Shown here: positions 1 to 12,422 of the stretch, piece after piece | Numbering within the stretch: position 1 is the stretch's first letter | Layout of the letters: every line of letters starts with the position of its first letter | Position numbers and translations under genes: made by a program | Source: Quillaja saponaria | Lineage: Eukaryota > Streptophyta > Magnoliopsida > Fabales > Quillajaceae | Direction: 5' to 3' | DNA: 64,000 nt | NCBI GenBank assembly: GCA_029379385.1 | Contig: CM055613.1 | Location: 24,277,652-24,341,651 of the forward strand | The notes under the pieces: model-generated | What the model saw: only the letters and a program-made list of their open reading frames with translations | What the model was told of the DNA's origin: nothing | Databases searched by the model: none

Positions 1-181
1 ACAGGAGGCAAAAGCATACATATCTCCACTCAAACCACTGGGAAGTGCCTGCTAAGAAACAGCATGAGTGATCGTTGAGCAAAGAATTTTGCAACTTCCG
101 TTGAATGCACATCTCTCACCTCAAACATGGTGTTATCAGCGAAGTATAGTAGAAAGAATATCAAGGCGGAATTCAGTAATC
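1..181 (-). other. 3' flank / 3' UTR of the CDKG kinase gene
   Basis: This is the sequence downstream of the kinase stop codon (the gene is on the minus strand). No coding potential, RNA gene or repeat is recognisable. It is probably the kinase 3' UTR, but no polyadenylation site can be fixed from the sequence. Confidence 0.4.
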
Positions 182-3126
182 TTAGCTAAACAGACCACCA
201 GTCCCTGATTCATCTTGCCGCAACTCCTTTCTGCGCTGCTCTTCTAAGGATCTGGACTCTTCAATATTCTCCTCATGCGCCTGCTTCCAACATTGTAAAA
301 CCTAATTAATCAAAGGATCTTGAGCATCATGCTTTCTGTGTTTCTTATTTGGAAGCCAAGTTACCTGTCTTGAGCATGTTGAGCAGGAAAAGTAGGCATA
401 AATTCTTTTGACTTGGGAAGAGGAACCTCATGAAACCACTCATGATTAAGAGCAGCTTCAGCTGTGATCCGCTGCATATAATGTAGAAGGTCTTAAAGTC
501 GCTCCCAACAATAGTATGTATTTTCCAAATTAAGGCATGTTGCATTCATTTATGCTTACCTTCTCAGGGTCATAAGTAAGAAGTTTGTTCAACAAGTCAA
601 ATCCGGCATCAGATAGAACTGGAGATCCAGTAAACGATGTGGCAGGAAACTTTTTACGCAGAAGGTTATACCTGAAAAAAATATGTCAGCGGTTAATAAA
701 ACAAGAAAAAGGTAAGTAATTGAAGAGTCACCAATGGAGGCCAGATAACCAGATCAGAACCACCCATAGCTGGAAGCCTGGGGAAAACAGTGGCAAAAGA
801 TAAGAAACAGTGATTCAACAAATTAATGGCTTAAATGGAAGAAATTACAAATACTTACTGATGCTTGACAAAATTGACTTTGACTCCAGGTAGCTTGGCG
901 AAACCATACCAAATAGTTTCATTTGGTGTACCAAGAGTCCTAAAAATCTGCAATGGGAAAAGTAAGCCATTACATTATCAACAAATAGTTAACAGAGCAC
1001 AAGCAAACAAAAGGAATGACAAGATCTACGAGTAAAGATAGAACAACTACAGAGAACAAATAAGCAGTATAATATAATCCATTATGAACAGATTTAGCAA
1101 ATATAGTTGACCTTGTCAAGCTGATCAAACTCAGTCTTCCCGTTGAAGAGTGGTTCCTTGGACAATAACTCAGCCATAATACAACCCAGTGACCACATGT
1201 CAATAGATGTTGAATACTGTTTTGCTCCCAGAAGAAGTTCAGGTGCCCTGAACAACAGACAGAATAACATTAACCAGATCGTCCACATTGCAAGAGTACA
1301 AGAAGCTAGACAGAAACTGCACATGGTCTTATCTGTCACAAATATATATATATGTATATATAAACAGAATATGCAATTACTATTCACCTGTACCAAAGAG
1401 TAACCACCAAGTGCGTGTATGGTTTCAATGGACTCCCGTACTGACGAGCTAACCCAAAGTCACAAATCTTTAACTCCCCCCTATTATTCAAAAGCAAATT
1501 TGAGGTCTTCAAATCCCTATGAAGGACCCAGTTGTCGTGAAGATACTTGACACCTTCCAGAAGCTGGAGCATGAGACATTTGACTTCACTCTGACTAAAT
1601 GGCTGTTTCATTGCCTCCATCAATCCTTTGAGATCATGTTCCATGTATTCCATTACCATAAAAATGCTATCAAGGCTACTCCCAACTACTACTTCCTTAA
1701 CATCTACAATGGAATGGTGATGAAAAGAAAGAAGAATGTTTATTTCCCTGAGAGAAGTCAGAGGAAACCCTTCCCTTTCCTTCTCCATTTTTACCTTCTT
1801 CAGGGCCACTATTTCCCCAGTCTTCTTATCTCTGGCTCTATATACAACACCATAGGTTCCCTCATCTATCTTATTTAGCCTCTCAAACTCATCAACACTT
1901 CTACAACCCTGAAGCATGTCAACTGCTCTATGCGGAAGAGGTGGAGGTTCAGGTGTATCACGGATATCATCTTCATCCTGAGAATCTGTGTCGGAATGGC
2001 CAACACTAGTATCTCTATTCATCTCAAATTCATTGTCAATCTCCACGTAGTCATCCTTCTCTGAATCATTACCTGGATGATCATCAGAATGTCTAGCATG
2101 GCTACCTCGGTCATCAGATTCAGATGATTTAGATCCCAATCCTTCAAAACCTTCTCTCTTAGACTCCACAACCTCCGGACTCAATAACTTACTCCTTATT
2201 CTGGTCTCAAACAATTCTGAATTAGGCATTTTCCTCCTCCTTTTAGGTATTTCCTTGTCATCTAAGATTTTCCCTTCATCACCTGGAGAGTTATTTCCAG
2301 CTGCCCATCTTGAGGAAGATATATTACGAGTTGGAACATAATCTTCACCTTCTGTTTGGTCAGCTCCCTCATTGTTACTCCACCTCTGTCTTAGTGACAT
2401 GGAAGACAATCCTATTGGAGACTCAGATGCAGACTCGGTAAATTGAGCTGACTCAGTGAGCATAGGGGGCTCAACTGGTGAGTGCAATTTGATATTATCA
2501 GTTTCTCTATTTTTTACTGGATAAATCTCAACTCCACCATCTGGAGAAACATTAGGCGACTGATGGAATTCTTTTCGAAGTGGAGGCGAGGGAGGAAGAG
2601 CTGCCACCTTGGTGGAAATCCTATCTTTTGACGTATTACTCACCTCTTTATCATCCTGATCCCAAACTATTGGTGAAAACTTTCTTTTCTTCTCCAATGG
2701 TGGCCGAACCCCATTTTCTACTGCCTTAGCAAGCTCACCATCTTTCACCTGTGATTCCAATTCAACAGCATCATCAGAACCACTTTCACTGGACAACTCA
2801 CCCGGCTCCCTATCCAGGGTCCTATCTGAAAACCCACATCTCCTGGGACCAAGACCACCATTCCCACCCCCTCCGCTGCTACCAGAATCACTCCTACTTG
2901 ATGTTTGATAACCCCCATTGAACACTTCCCTCTCCTTAATGTCCTTCTGTCTCAACCTAGTCCTATCTCTTGCATCCCCACTTCGACTCCTTTCAATATC
3001 ACGGATACCATTCCTAATCCGACCACACTCATCTTCGGAAGTGAAACCCCGCCTAGACATATCAAAATTGCAGTCAAGGTCCCTAAACTCATTATCGTGA
3101 TAAGCCCCATGTCTCCCATCCGCCAT
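182..3126 (-). CDS. CDKG2: cyclin-dependent kinase G-type (CDK11/PITSLRE-like), 3' end frameshifted
   Basis: A serine/threonine kinase of the plant CDKG (CDK11-like) group. Members pair with L-type cyclins in the nucleus and are linked to transcription, splicing and meiosis (family knowledge). Six coding exons can be joined at clean splice sites: 1388-3126, 1112-1247, 859-947, 560-671, 365-471 and 182-280. Residues 1 to about 410 are a charged, Ser/Arg/Glu-rich tail. The kinase domain starts near residue 412 with the glycine loop [10 protein letters not shown], then VALKKVKM (catalytic Lys), PLTSLRE (the PITSLRE-like cyclin-binding helix), [17 protein letters not shown], and in exon 2 APELLLG and [11 protein letters not shown]. 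In the last exon the spliced frame reads KSPDP and then hits a TAG at 244-246, giving 739 aa. Shifting one base gives the family tail LEEQRRKEL...GGLFS, ending at 182-184 (about 760 aa). This looks like a one-base deletion. CDKG1 is the less likely alternative assignment. Confidence 0.9.
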
Positions 3127-3660
3127 ATATCCACCAAGATAATGAACTCCACAAAAAACACTAATCCCTATCTCAACAATACTAAATCGTTCAATTATAA
3201 AACCCTAAACCCAAAGAAAAGAATTCCCACAACTTTTTTTCTTCAAGCACGCAAAAATTCAGGTAAATTCAAGCGAAAACCCAAACTCAGATCCAATAAA
3301 AACACCAGACCAAACAATAAAGCAGTGAATAATCTTACTTACAGACCTTCGATTCTCGTGCTAATCCGCAGATTTGAAGTTATACATGGGACAGATTGCA
3401 ATAAAACCCTAGAAATTTAGGCACGAAGCAAACAGCATGAATGATTGGGATAGCAGGAGGAAAATGCTCAATCTTCTTTAAGCCAGACAGCGATTGACGT
3501 GAAATTGATGCCGCGTCTTGGTGACACGAAGAGAGCGAGTGATAGAGAGAAAACGGCGAGCGCTTAACAGAGAGAGACCATCGTCGACAAAGAGTACAAC
3601 ACGACGTGACCTCGTTGCGAAATGAGAAAATGGCTCTCGTTTTATTTCAGAGAAGGAAAA
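3127..3660 (-). promoter_or_regulatory. 5' UTR and proximal promoter of the CDKG kinase
   Basis: On the minus strand a good donor (CT|GTAAGTAAG, near 3346) and a possible acceptor near 3150 suggest a 5' UTR intron just before the start codon. The stretch near 3480-3660 could be upstream leader or promoter. No start site can be fixed. Confidence 0.35.
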
Positions 3661-5352
3661 AGACATAAAAGAAAAATTCTAATTGTGGAATATTGCAATT
3701 GCCCCACTAGACTGTGTAAATATCATTGGACTCATCCCGGTTTCATTTTTCCAAAAACTATAATGTGAATCGTTAAATACCGTTAACAATTTGAATATTT
3801 TATGGAGAATAAAATTTTTATAAATATAAAAATTTTGACCTAAATAATATAATTTGGTTAAATTAAAAAAATAATTAATCAAAATGAACGTAAGTTAATT
3901 ACTAAATAATTATTATAATAATTAAAAAATTTTACTTCAAATGACACTATTGGAGTTTAATAATAATTTGGATAGATATTTCATATATTTGTTTACCCTC
4001 CGAGAGATATATATATTTTTTCTTTTTTATAAATCTAAAATTTTATTTGAAAATAGAAATTTATACTCTAATAAAATAGTTTTTGAATTGATGACTCTTA
4101 ACAATAATCACTAGTGAAAATATAAAATAAAAATAACACATTTACAATAATAAACATTTGCAGCCTAAGTTTTACTGAATTTTATTTGTTTTCTCAATGA
4201 AAGGGTTTATAGGAAAAGGGAGGCTAGCATAAGTCAACAAGAAAAATTATAAAGGGGTTCAAGCCTCTCATAAATAAATACACAAAATAGGTTAAATAAT
4301 GAATTTGCATGATTTTTATCATAACCTAATTAGTCTTGGGCCACAGTGTTGGAGGGAGAATGAATGTCTAATTAGAAAATGAAACATAACTAGATTGCTT
4401 TATATATTTTTTAACGTTAATCTAATTTTAAGTATGAGAAGCGTAGGCGCAAATTAAAAAACTGATTTTTGTGATTTGAATCTCTTTATAGGCAAATAGA
4501 ATTTATTGCATTTTAGATATAGGATTGGAATGATGAATTGAAAAGGAGGAGCTCAATGGAAGTTTTGATAGTTTTCCACTTGCATGGATGAATTTTCATA
4601 ATCACAAATAAGGGCAAAATTTATGTAAAACTCTTGTTTTCCTATTTCTTAAGTTATATTTTATTTATAAAAAAACTGACATTTTTATTAAGTTTTATTA
4701 TTTATTATTATAAGCTACAGCTGCTATTTGTTTTCACAAACAAAAGGATTGTTGTTTTAGGAACAGAGGCAATACAACAATAAGCATTACCACGTGACCA
4801 AAAATCCTATTGCTTTGCCCCATAACTCACTGGGGAAGAGAGATAGCTGATAATTGGCGGCACAACATAATATTATGTTTGCAATGAGCACATCAAGAAG
4901 AATAAATTCATTTCCTTGAAGTGATTTCATCTTGACAGACAGCTACACATGCTGAATCTGGAGAAGTAGGATTAGCCATCAAAAGCCATAAATGTTGATG
5001 AAGTCCACCCCATCGCTTCAAATGGGTAGCACAAGATGAAGATGACACTGTCATTGCAGAGTGCAGACTACAAGGCCTAAAATTCTTAATCAGGCTTGTA
5101 TGAAGCAAATATAAAAATGAATTAGTTGTGGGAACCAATTTACTCACTAATATGCTAAACAAAACTCAGACTCAGGAAGAAGGTATCTTCAACTAGGGGC
5201 ACCTGCAATTTATCTGAGGAAATGGCACCATTAATGATTTTTCTTCCACCCAAGCAGTAAAAGATTATAATGACACAAACGTATTATACAAGGTGCAGTT
5301 TGTTGTAAAAAAGTGACTGGCAGATTTTTACATGTAGGCGTACTGCAGATTG
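3661..5352. other. AT-rich intergenic region and remorin 3' flank
   Basis: From about 3.7 to 4.7 kb the sequence is very AT-rich, with no recognisable gene or complete repeat. The last 600 bases (about 4750-5352) are less AT-rich and lie just downstream of the remorin stop, so they probably include its 3' UTR. A short open frame at 4908-5162 on the minus strand resembles nothing I recognise. Confidence 0.4.
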
Positions 5353-6893
5353 CTACCAGCAAAGGGAAGGAAGCTTGAAGGAGAATGAATTTGGCACATG
5401 CCCTGTCCTTCTTACATAGTCTGCCTTTTCTGCAGTCTTCAGAGCCTTTTCATTTAGTTTGGCTTCGGCACTAGCACGCTTCTCTTCAGCTATTCTTCTA
5501 GTTGCAGATAGTTTATTTGCCAAATTCTCTTGTGCCCGAGTTTTCATTCTCTCAGCTTTCACCTAGAAAGAAAATGAATGTGTTTATTAAACGTCAGAAG
5601 GTATGTCAACTAAATTCTGAGCTCTTCCCTCTTGTAAGCAATGTCTTTTTCTAGGGGAGTACACAGATAGTATATTACATACTTTTGGTATCCTCTTTAG
5701 AATCTGACTCAACATGAATCCATTTAAGATGCTTGTATCCTACTATTCAAAATGTGAAACGGCTTATATCATGAATGATCATAAGAATCCATTAGGTACC
5801 TCCATTTTTCTCATTTCCATCTCAGCTTTTCTCTTCTCATGATTTTCCCATGCTTGAATCTTCATTTCTTCACGCTTGAACCTGCACCACATAATACAAT
5901 TATAAAGACATACATATTACCAGCCACTCAGTAGAATTAACATCTGATTCCCATGCTAGCCTATGACATTTCAGAAAACTCACCAGACTAGCTGATCTTT
6001 CAAACATTGTTACGTATAATCTACTTTTCATTTTCTGAATAATTACATAAAGTTCATAACTAGTGAGTATTGGAAAGGAAGGTTACCTTGCCATGTATTT
6101 GGCACGCTCTGCCTCATCCCAAGCCACTGCTCGGCTTTCTAAAGGACTCAACTTTCTAGATTGATCTGCATAATTCTTTCCTTCTGTTATTTTGGAAACG
6201 TTATGTTCTTGACCACACTGTCTGTTTGTACCATCACCCCTGCTAGGAAGATTACCCTCTGTTGATGTTAGTCCAGTTTGGTAGCCCTCAGAAACCTGCA
6301 ACCCATTTTGACATCTTACTGGAGTGGAAGATCCTGAAGAAATTGGGCTTCGCACTGCAGGAGTTGTAGCTCTGACAGGGGTGGCATTTCTTGAAGGCTC
6401 CAGGCTAGCAATGGGGGTCATCTCTGTTCCCATGTCTCTGAGACATATTGATCTAACAACAGATGTTGAATTTTCTGAAGCCTTAGTTACTCGCCAAATT
6501 GACTCATCACAGTCTACATTCTTCGTTGCCACTGAATATTGATTTGTTGTTGCAAAACTATGGCAACCCTTTTCTTCTTCTTCCTCTTCATTCTCACTAC
6601 TAGAGTAATCCTGCTCCTTCTGCGGGACTGGAGCTATTAGTCTCAAATCATCTGCATTAGAATTCCGGGGCTTGCTCTTGGGTTGGTTTTTCTCACCACC
6701 TCTTGACAATCCTACAAGCCATTTTTGTGCATCATCCCACTTTGAAGGGGTCGCTTTTCCTAAACTTGTTCGATGATTGGGAAATATGATTAACTCCATT
6801 CCCTTTGTGAAACTCAATATTGATGGCAGTGTTGTTTGAAATCTCCTGAGTTGGTCCATGTTTATAGCCCCCCCTATCTTCTATGGACCTCAT
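5353..6893 (-). CDS. remorin family protein with long N-terminal region (one frameshift)
   Basis: Remorins are plant-specific proteins of plasma-membrane nanodomains, attached to the cytosolic face through their C-terminus, with roles in signalling and pathogen or symbiont responses (family knowledge). Three exons join cleanly: 6087-6893, 5800-5881 and 5353-5562. The C-terminal remorin domain is a charged coiled coil that starts around DEAERAKYMARFKREE, continues with WENHEKRKAEMEMRKME, and ends with EKADYVRRTGHVP and FKLPSLCW, whose Cys may be acylated. The N-terminal two thirds is Ser/Thr/Pro-rich, with PSKWDDAQKWLVGLSRG and an acidic run. The expected start MRSIEDRGGY (6891-6893) is in a different frame from HRTSLGKATPSKWDDAQ. 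The switch falls at the CCC run 6779-6781, where one base appears extra. With that base discounted the length is 365 aa. If the frameshift is real, translation could instead begin at the ATG at 6857-6859. Confidence 0.88.
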
Positions 6894-8544
6894 TTTCTCT
6901 AAAACTCTCTCATCCTCACTCCCTCTCTCACACAGAAAAACACAAGAATAATGGGATGAGCACGACACAAGAAACTAGATTCAACTTACTGTATCAAAAG
7001 TGAAAATTTGATGTATGCAATTGTTTTTCTTTGTTATGGATCCATATTTCTTCTCGGAAATCCAAGTTAATAACCAATTCATATCATATCTCAGAATCTC
7101 TACATACAGATCTGGGGGCCAGATGTTGGTCCCAAATCAATGTTTCCACAAATACTTACTCTTTCATGATATGCGAGTCTTACAAAAACTATACAAATTG
7201 GAAAGTTTACCTAGTGAGGTAAATTATCTCAAGCATATAATCAAACACATAAAGAACCAAAAATCTTCTTACCAAGTAAAAGAAGAAAAAATATTGGTTT
7301 GCCTTTACAAGCGATTATAATTGAGTTGCCAAAATTGCTATACCAAACAAATTCAATAACACGTCAGGGAACCCCCAATACCTGTGAATTCCTATCAGTG
7401 CAACAGGGACCCAGTTGGACTAACCTAACTAATCTCAAAAATTACAATCTTAAACACCTTTTAACCCACCAAAAACAGAGAACTGTAAAAGCTAAATACA
7501 ATGCTAAGAAGCCAAGTAGCTAATCTTATGTTCTACTTTAGTTGAATCTACAACAAACCCCATTACAATTTTTGCAAACACTCTAAAAGAAAGAACAATT
7601 TTTGAACGAAGACTTGAGTTTGACAGCACAGATATTGACAGATGGGTTTGCAGAGGAAGCTTGACACACAGAATATTATACATTACAACCATGGAATTCT
7701 GAAAGTTGCAGAGCTAGAGATGAAGTTCAGATCCATTGAACATTAGAATACTAACAATAGCTGCATGGTTGAAACAAGAACCGCCCAACATGTGGCAGTA
7801 AAGTATTAAAGAAAAGCTGCATAAAATAAACATTTGCATGGGAATTTGTGAACTTGTCACTGAATAATTGCAGGTGGGGTGCAACCCACAATTCATCTTC
7901 ACTCACAACGGAATCTTGGGGAGAGCTTCAGTGAGTGAGCGACACAAGATATTTTTTATACTGCTCCCAAGAGAGAAAGGGTTTTGAACTACGCTCGTCC
8001 TTTTTAACCGTTACTAGACTAGATTACTAGACTAGGTGCTTAAGTAACATTGTGAGTCAGAAAGCGGGATCGGGGCTAGAATTGATAATGGAGGTTTTGT
8101 TGGGTCTCTGAACTTATGCACATGGCCGTATTCGGCCTCTCATAATAGTAATACTACAAGATTTTATGCTTATATTATTGAGTGTGTTCCGGTTATGAAT
8201 TTGATTTACTCTCTCTAGGATTTTCATCTCTAAATAAAAATTTCACAACTTTCTGGAACACTCAGTTAAATCCAATACTAATTAAGTGTCTGCACCAAAA
8301 AGACAATGTGTCTGCAATGTAAATTAGGTTTCAATAAATTGATTGTTTTGGCGTTTGGGGATGGCCCATTTTGACCTGTATTTTGGTACCAGTGGCAGTG
8401 GATGGACAGAGATGTCTAGGTAGTAACTGAGCGTAAGGTATTAAATTTAAATCACATGGTGCCAGGTTAGGGTTACATAGAAAGGGACCCACAGTAACAT
8501 GTCCCTAGACCCTAGTTGCTTCGGTTAATTAGGCTGGTGGGTTT
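6894..8544. other. region upstream of remorin
   Basis: No protein-coding gene is recognisable. The short open frames here have no family resemblance. The part close to 6894 is remorin leader. The remorin transcript may start further up, around 7.9-8.0 kb, with a leader intron, but this is inference. The last 500 bases are ordinary intergenic sequence up to the Mutator-like element. Confidence 0.3.
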
Positions 8545-8555
8545 GAGAGCTGAGA
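8545..8555. repeat. target-site duplication, left copy
   Basis: The 11-mer GAGAGCTGAGA directly precedes the left terminal inverted repeat. It is repeated exactly at 12423-12433 after the right one. Mutator-like elements make 9-11 bp duplications. Confidence 0.85.
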
Positions 8556-8781
8556 GATTTTCTACTAGAATACACTGATTTTTTGTTTTTTTTTTTCAAT
8601 TACTCAAATGCGTCGAATAAAATTTAAGAGTTAAATGCCTATATTTTGTATTTGTGTCTTTAAGATACAATTTCATAATGAGTTTGTGTTTTAAAGACAC
8701 AAATTTAAAATGTCACGTCAACCATACATGTCAGATAGAAATATATTATTGGCACTTGAATTCGTGCGTTCAAACCACAAA
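8556..8781 (+). repeat. left terminal inverted repeat of the MULE
   Basis: Matches the reverse complement of 12181-12422 with scattered substitutions and small gaps. Shared blocks include CTAC(T/C)AGAATACACTG, AAGAGTTAAAT, TTTCATAATGAGTTTGTGTT and GCACTTGA(A/G)TTCGTG(C/G)GTTCA. Confidence 0.82.
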
Positions 8782-9270
8782 ATCTAATTTTAGTTTTAAA
8801 ACTAACCCAAATTGAAATCCTAAATCCCTATCTCCTTCCCTTCTAATGCTTAGTGTCATATATATATATTTTTTTCATTTTTATGTTGTATTGACTTCGC
8901 CATTGTAATTGTAATTGAATGCCAAATGTCTTATCTTATCATTTATACTATAACTACTGCAATTGTAATTGAATGTTGAACGTCTAATCGTTTATATATA
9001 GTATTGACTTTCTTTATATTTTATTCAAACTATAAATCTTCAAAGTCTTTTATCATAATTTTTTTTTGTTGATGCTTGTTATGCTAAAAACAAATAGTAT
9101 ATATGTGATGTATATATCGCCAACTGACCGTTCAGTAATGCATTTATACGATATTTATCGTTTTGTTCACTTATGGGATTCAGAGGTATATTATCTTTTT
9201 ACTAGTAAATAAAAGAAAATTTTATATTATGAGACTACAGAAATATAATTTGATTAAACACATTCTTGAT

Positions 9271-11334
9271 GCAGGATTCCACTGCTCTGAAATGTCAAAG
9301 GAGGGAGGCACTATTACATCATGTAAATTCTATAGATACAAGGATCATTCCATATGTATTGCTGCAAGTTTTTATGGAGTCATGCGATTAGGGTTTATAC
9401 AATTAGATTGGCATCTCATTATTGCATTAGTGGAGAGATGGAGACAAGAGACACATACCTTCCATTTTACTCATGGCGAGTGCACGGTGACATTGCAAGA
9501 TGTGTTCATATTGTTTGGTTTACCAATTGATAGGGATGCATGTCTGGTGGTAGTTTGATTGAAGATCTACCATCTACATGTTAGAATTTATTGGGCCATG
9601 TTCCACCCTCTACAGCCCTAGATGGATCTTGCATAAGTTTAACTTGGCTTGTTGCTACATCTGTGGAATTGCCTGAGAATGCTGATGAAATTATGGTGTA
9701 ACAATATGCACGTGCTTATATCATGCAACTTATTGGTGGATTTCTATTTGCTGATAAGTCTCAATCACATGTCCATCTGATGTTTTTGCATTTGCTTGAG
9801 GACTTTGATAGGGCCTGCAAATATAGTTGGAGTAGCGCATGTCTAGTGTGGTTATATAGAGAGTTGTACCTGTGCCTCTCACTCATCGTTACAGTGATAT
9901 TGCTGGAGCCTTGATTCTACTATAGATGTGGGCATGGGATAGGCTCTTATACATTGCACCTACTAGATTATATAGAATTTATGATGACTGGGTCCTTATT
10001 GATGGAGCAAAGGGCCCACATTTCACGAGGGGTCCATTGGCATGAGGTGGAGAGATGCTTTTAAAGTTACAAACGTTGGAAAACCTGTTGTTTCTTGTTG
10101 CAGATATCAACTAGATCAGATGAAACCATATCAGTTTACTAATCATTGAAAATTCTTGTCCATTATATATATTTATTCCTATGATATGTTTCTTAATATT
10201 TGTTTATATGTGGTAGCAGTTTATATGGGCGTCATACAATACTGACTTGATGGTGAATCTCTCTAGTAATTGTCTTGCTGGACAAGGTATATGGACTACT
10301 ATTGTGCTATTGATATGCTTCCATATAATGGAATGGCATAGACCAGATAGAGTTTTAAGTCAATTTGGCATGCAACAAGACATTCCACCTGATGCTAAGA
10401 CTAACATTCTGTTGCATAAGATTGATCTTATGGGCTATTCTAATTTAAATTGGGCAGTGAGACATGCCTTATTCATCAACATATGGGGCATGTGAGCGGT
10501 TCATGTTATTTTTGGAAGTTCATTTGATGGCCAAATGGATCCATTCTCATCATATACGAAATGATAAAGGTGAATCAGTAAAAGATTTTTGACTAAGGAT
10601 GGTGCTATGCTTGGAACTTTGGTAAGCCATATAGTATTTTAATTTTTATAGCTTACTCAATTCATGACACCAACTAAACAATGATAATCAGTTATATTAC
10701 AGATTGATGGTCTTGAGAGATGTCACACATTGTCCACACAAGGAGCAGATTTGTCTGCACTTGCAATTATTGATGCCACATGTACTTCATCATTACAGTT
10801 TGTTGGCTAATATGAAGATTATATACCATATAACAATTAATCAGCAACTCAGGTACCATCAAGTAGTACCTCTGGCACACATGTTGATGTTATGGTCACA
10901 CTAATAACACATGTCAACTTAGATTCTGGAGTAGGATGATCATCTTCCAGTAGGTCTGCACGTTATATTTTAGGCCTTACAAGTAGAGGTAGAGGAAGTA
11001 CGCACCAAAACCATATGCCTTACCTCTATCTACATCTATGCTTCCTCCATGTAAAGATGAGACAGTTGTTAAGAGTGTCACACTTATGCATGATACTACA
11101 GATCCAAATATGACTATTACACATATTGATACCGAATCGCTCCTCCATGTGGATAACATTGACACACATGATGATGTTGATGGTGAAGACCATTATGATG
11201 GTGGTGGTTTATCGATCCAAGAGGGTATATCACAGGTAACACAGGTTCAACGAAGTCAGAAATGGGATAATCTTCCACCCAGAAAGAATCTGACAAGAAA
11301 GAGAAAGGCTCCCAAGTGTGATACTCATGATTAA
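9271..11334 (+). pseudogene. plant mobile domain (PMD / MAIN-like; 'PP7 long form homolog') pseudogene
   Basis: The encoded pieces match the plant mobile domain of MAIN/MAIL1-like proteins, often annotated as serine/threonine-protein phosphatase 7 long form homologs. Recognisable blocks in order: LIKHILDAGF then GVMRLGFIQLDWHLIIALVE, RWRQETHTFHF, GECTVTLQDVFILFGLPID (9271-9540); LMFLHLLEDFDRA and WSSACLVWLYREL (9720-9890); an RWRDAFKV-like block near 10040; ICFHIMEWHRPDRVL and FGMQQDIPPDAK (10247-10490); and a variable tail to 11334. Between the blocks are in-frame stops, for example TAG and TAA codons between 9570 and 9710, and several frame changes, so no single protein can be made. In plants the PMD occurs both in host silencing genes (MAIN, MAIL1) and in transposons. 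Its position inside MULE ends puts this copy in the transposon class. Confidence 0.82.
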
Positions 11335-12180
11335 GAGTGTCATGGTCTATGTGATTAATGCATAATTATTTTTGAAATTGAATTTATGGACTATTATGTT
11401 GGGATTTATATTGAGATTATGCGTTTATTTTAGACTATTTGTGATATTAAAACTCTGCCGTTAATATTGGTGTGTTGAAATTAGATTATTATTTACGTAT
11501 CATGACAGAAAGGAAATGATACAAAAATAGGAAAAACTCTGTCTAATTTTCTTTTATAATTTTTTTGGATTATTTGTGATATTAAGGTTCATGTCAATAA
11601 TATTGTTGTATTGAATAGAGGATGTTGTTTCTTAGTATTTAGTTGTCATGGCAGGAATAAAATGATATAAAAATAAGAGAAACTCTGTCCAATTTTCTTT
11701 AAAATAAGGTTGACAAGTGCCTATGCAAGAATTTTTAACAACTTTTTAGTTTGACAAATTGACTATATAAGCACATTTCAAAACTTTGTAAAAATTTATA
11801 ATTCATATGTTGACTACACACAAATCAAGCATTTCAAACTATTATGTGAGGGTAAAAAGTGAGTGCAGAATTACCATTATTTACTCCTTCTAGCATTTTT
11901 ATATATTTCTATTTTATAATTATTGTCTAGCTTTACATTGTAGCTATAATTCGAATTTTCAATTTTTTTTTAACAAGAAAACAAATAACTTGAATGATAT
12001 TCATTAAAGAATGGTTCTAAAATTTAATTGAATCTGAGATACGGATAATTAGCATCAAAACTCAACTCGAATATGTATTTTCAAAACACAAACTCTGGTT
12101 TATGTTTTGAAAACACGAAAAAAACACGAACTTTAATTTGTGTTTACAAGACACAAACTCGAAACTTGAGTTCGTGGGTT

Positions 12181-12422
12181 CAACCCACAAACTCAAGTGA
12201 ACCCACGAACTCAAGTGCTAGCAATGCAACCTCATTTGACACTTTAACTTGATGTGGCGCTTTGAATTTGTGTCTTCAAAACACAAACTCATTATGAAAT
12301 TGTGTTTTGAAATTGTGTTTTGAAGACACAAATTCAAAAACAGGGATATTTAACTCTTTAAATATTTTTTTGGTGTATTTAAGTAATTTTGAAGAAAACC
12401 AGTGTATTCTGGTAGAAAAGTC
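12181..12422 (-). repeat. right terminal inverted repeat of the MULE
   Basis: Inverted partner of 8556-8781. It contains an extra short duplication (TGTGTTTTGAAAT unit at 12300-12322) that the left copy lacks. Confidence 0.82.

Larger units (their letters stand above)
8556..12422. mobile_element. Mutator-like element (non-autonomous MULE) carrying a plant-mobile-domain gene
   Basis: A 3867-bp element bounded by long terminal inverted repeats and a perfect 11-bp target duplication. The left end starts GATTTTCTACTAGAATACAC, and the right end, read on the minus strand, starts GACTTTTCTACCAGAATACA. The similarity extends inwards for about 225-240 bp, including a shared TTTCATAATGAGTTTGTGTT block. 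These are the hallmarks of a MULE with long TIRs. No mudrA-type transposase or SWIM zinc finger is visible inside. The only recognisable cargo is a decayed plant-mobile-domain (MAIN-like) gene at 9.27-11.33 kb. The copy is therefore non-autonomous and would need a transposase in trans. Confidence 0.85.

Noticed and set aside
2905..3420. 171-residue open frame on the plus strand opposite the CDKG start
   Set aside because: Antisense shadow of the kinase N-terminal coding region and leader; composition follows the opposite strand.
4908..5162. 84-residue open frame on the minus strand downstream of remorin
   Set aside because: No family resemblance, no supporting splice structure; most likely remorin 3' UTR.
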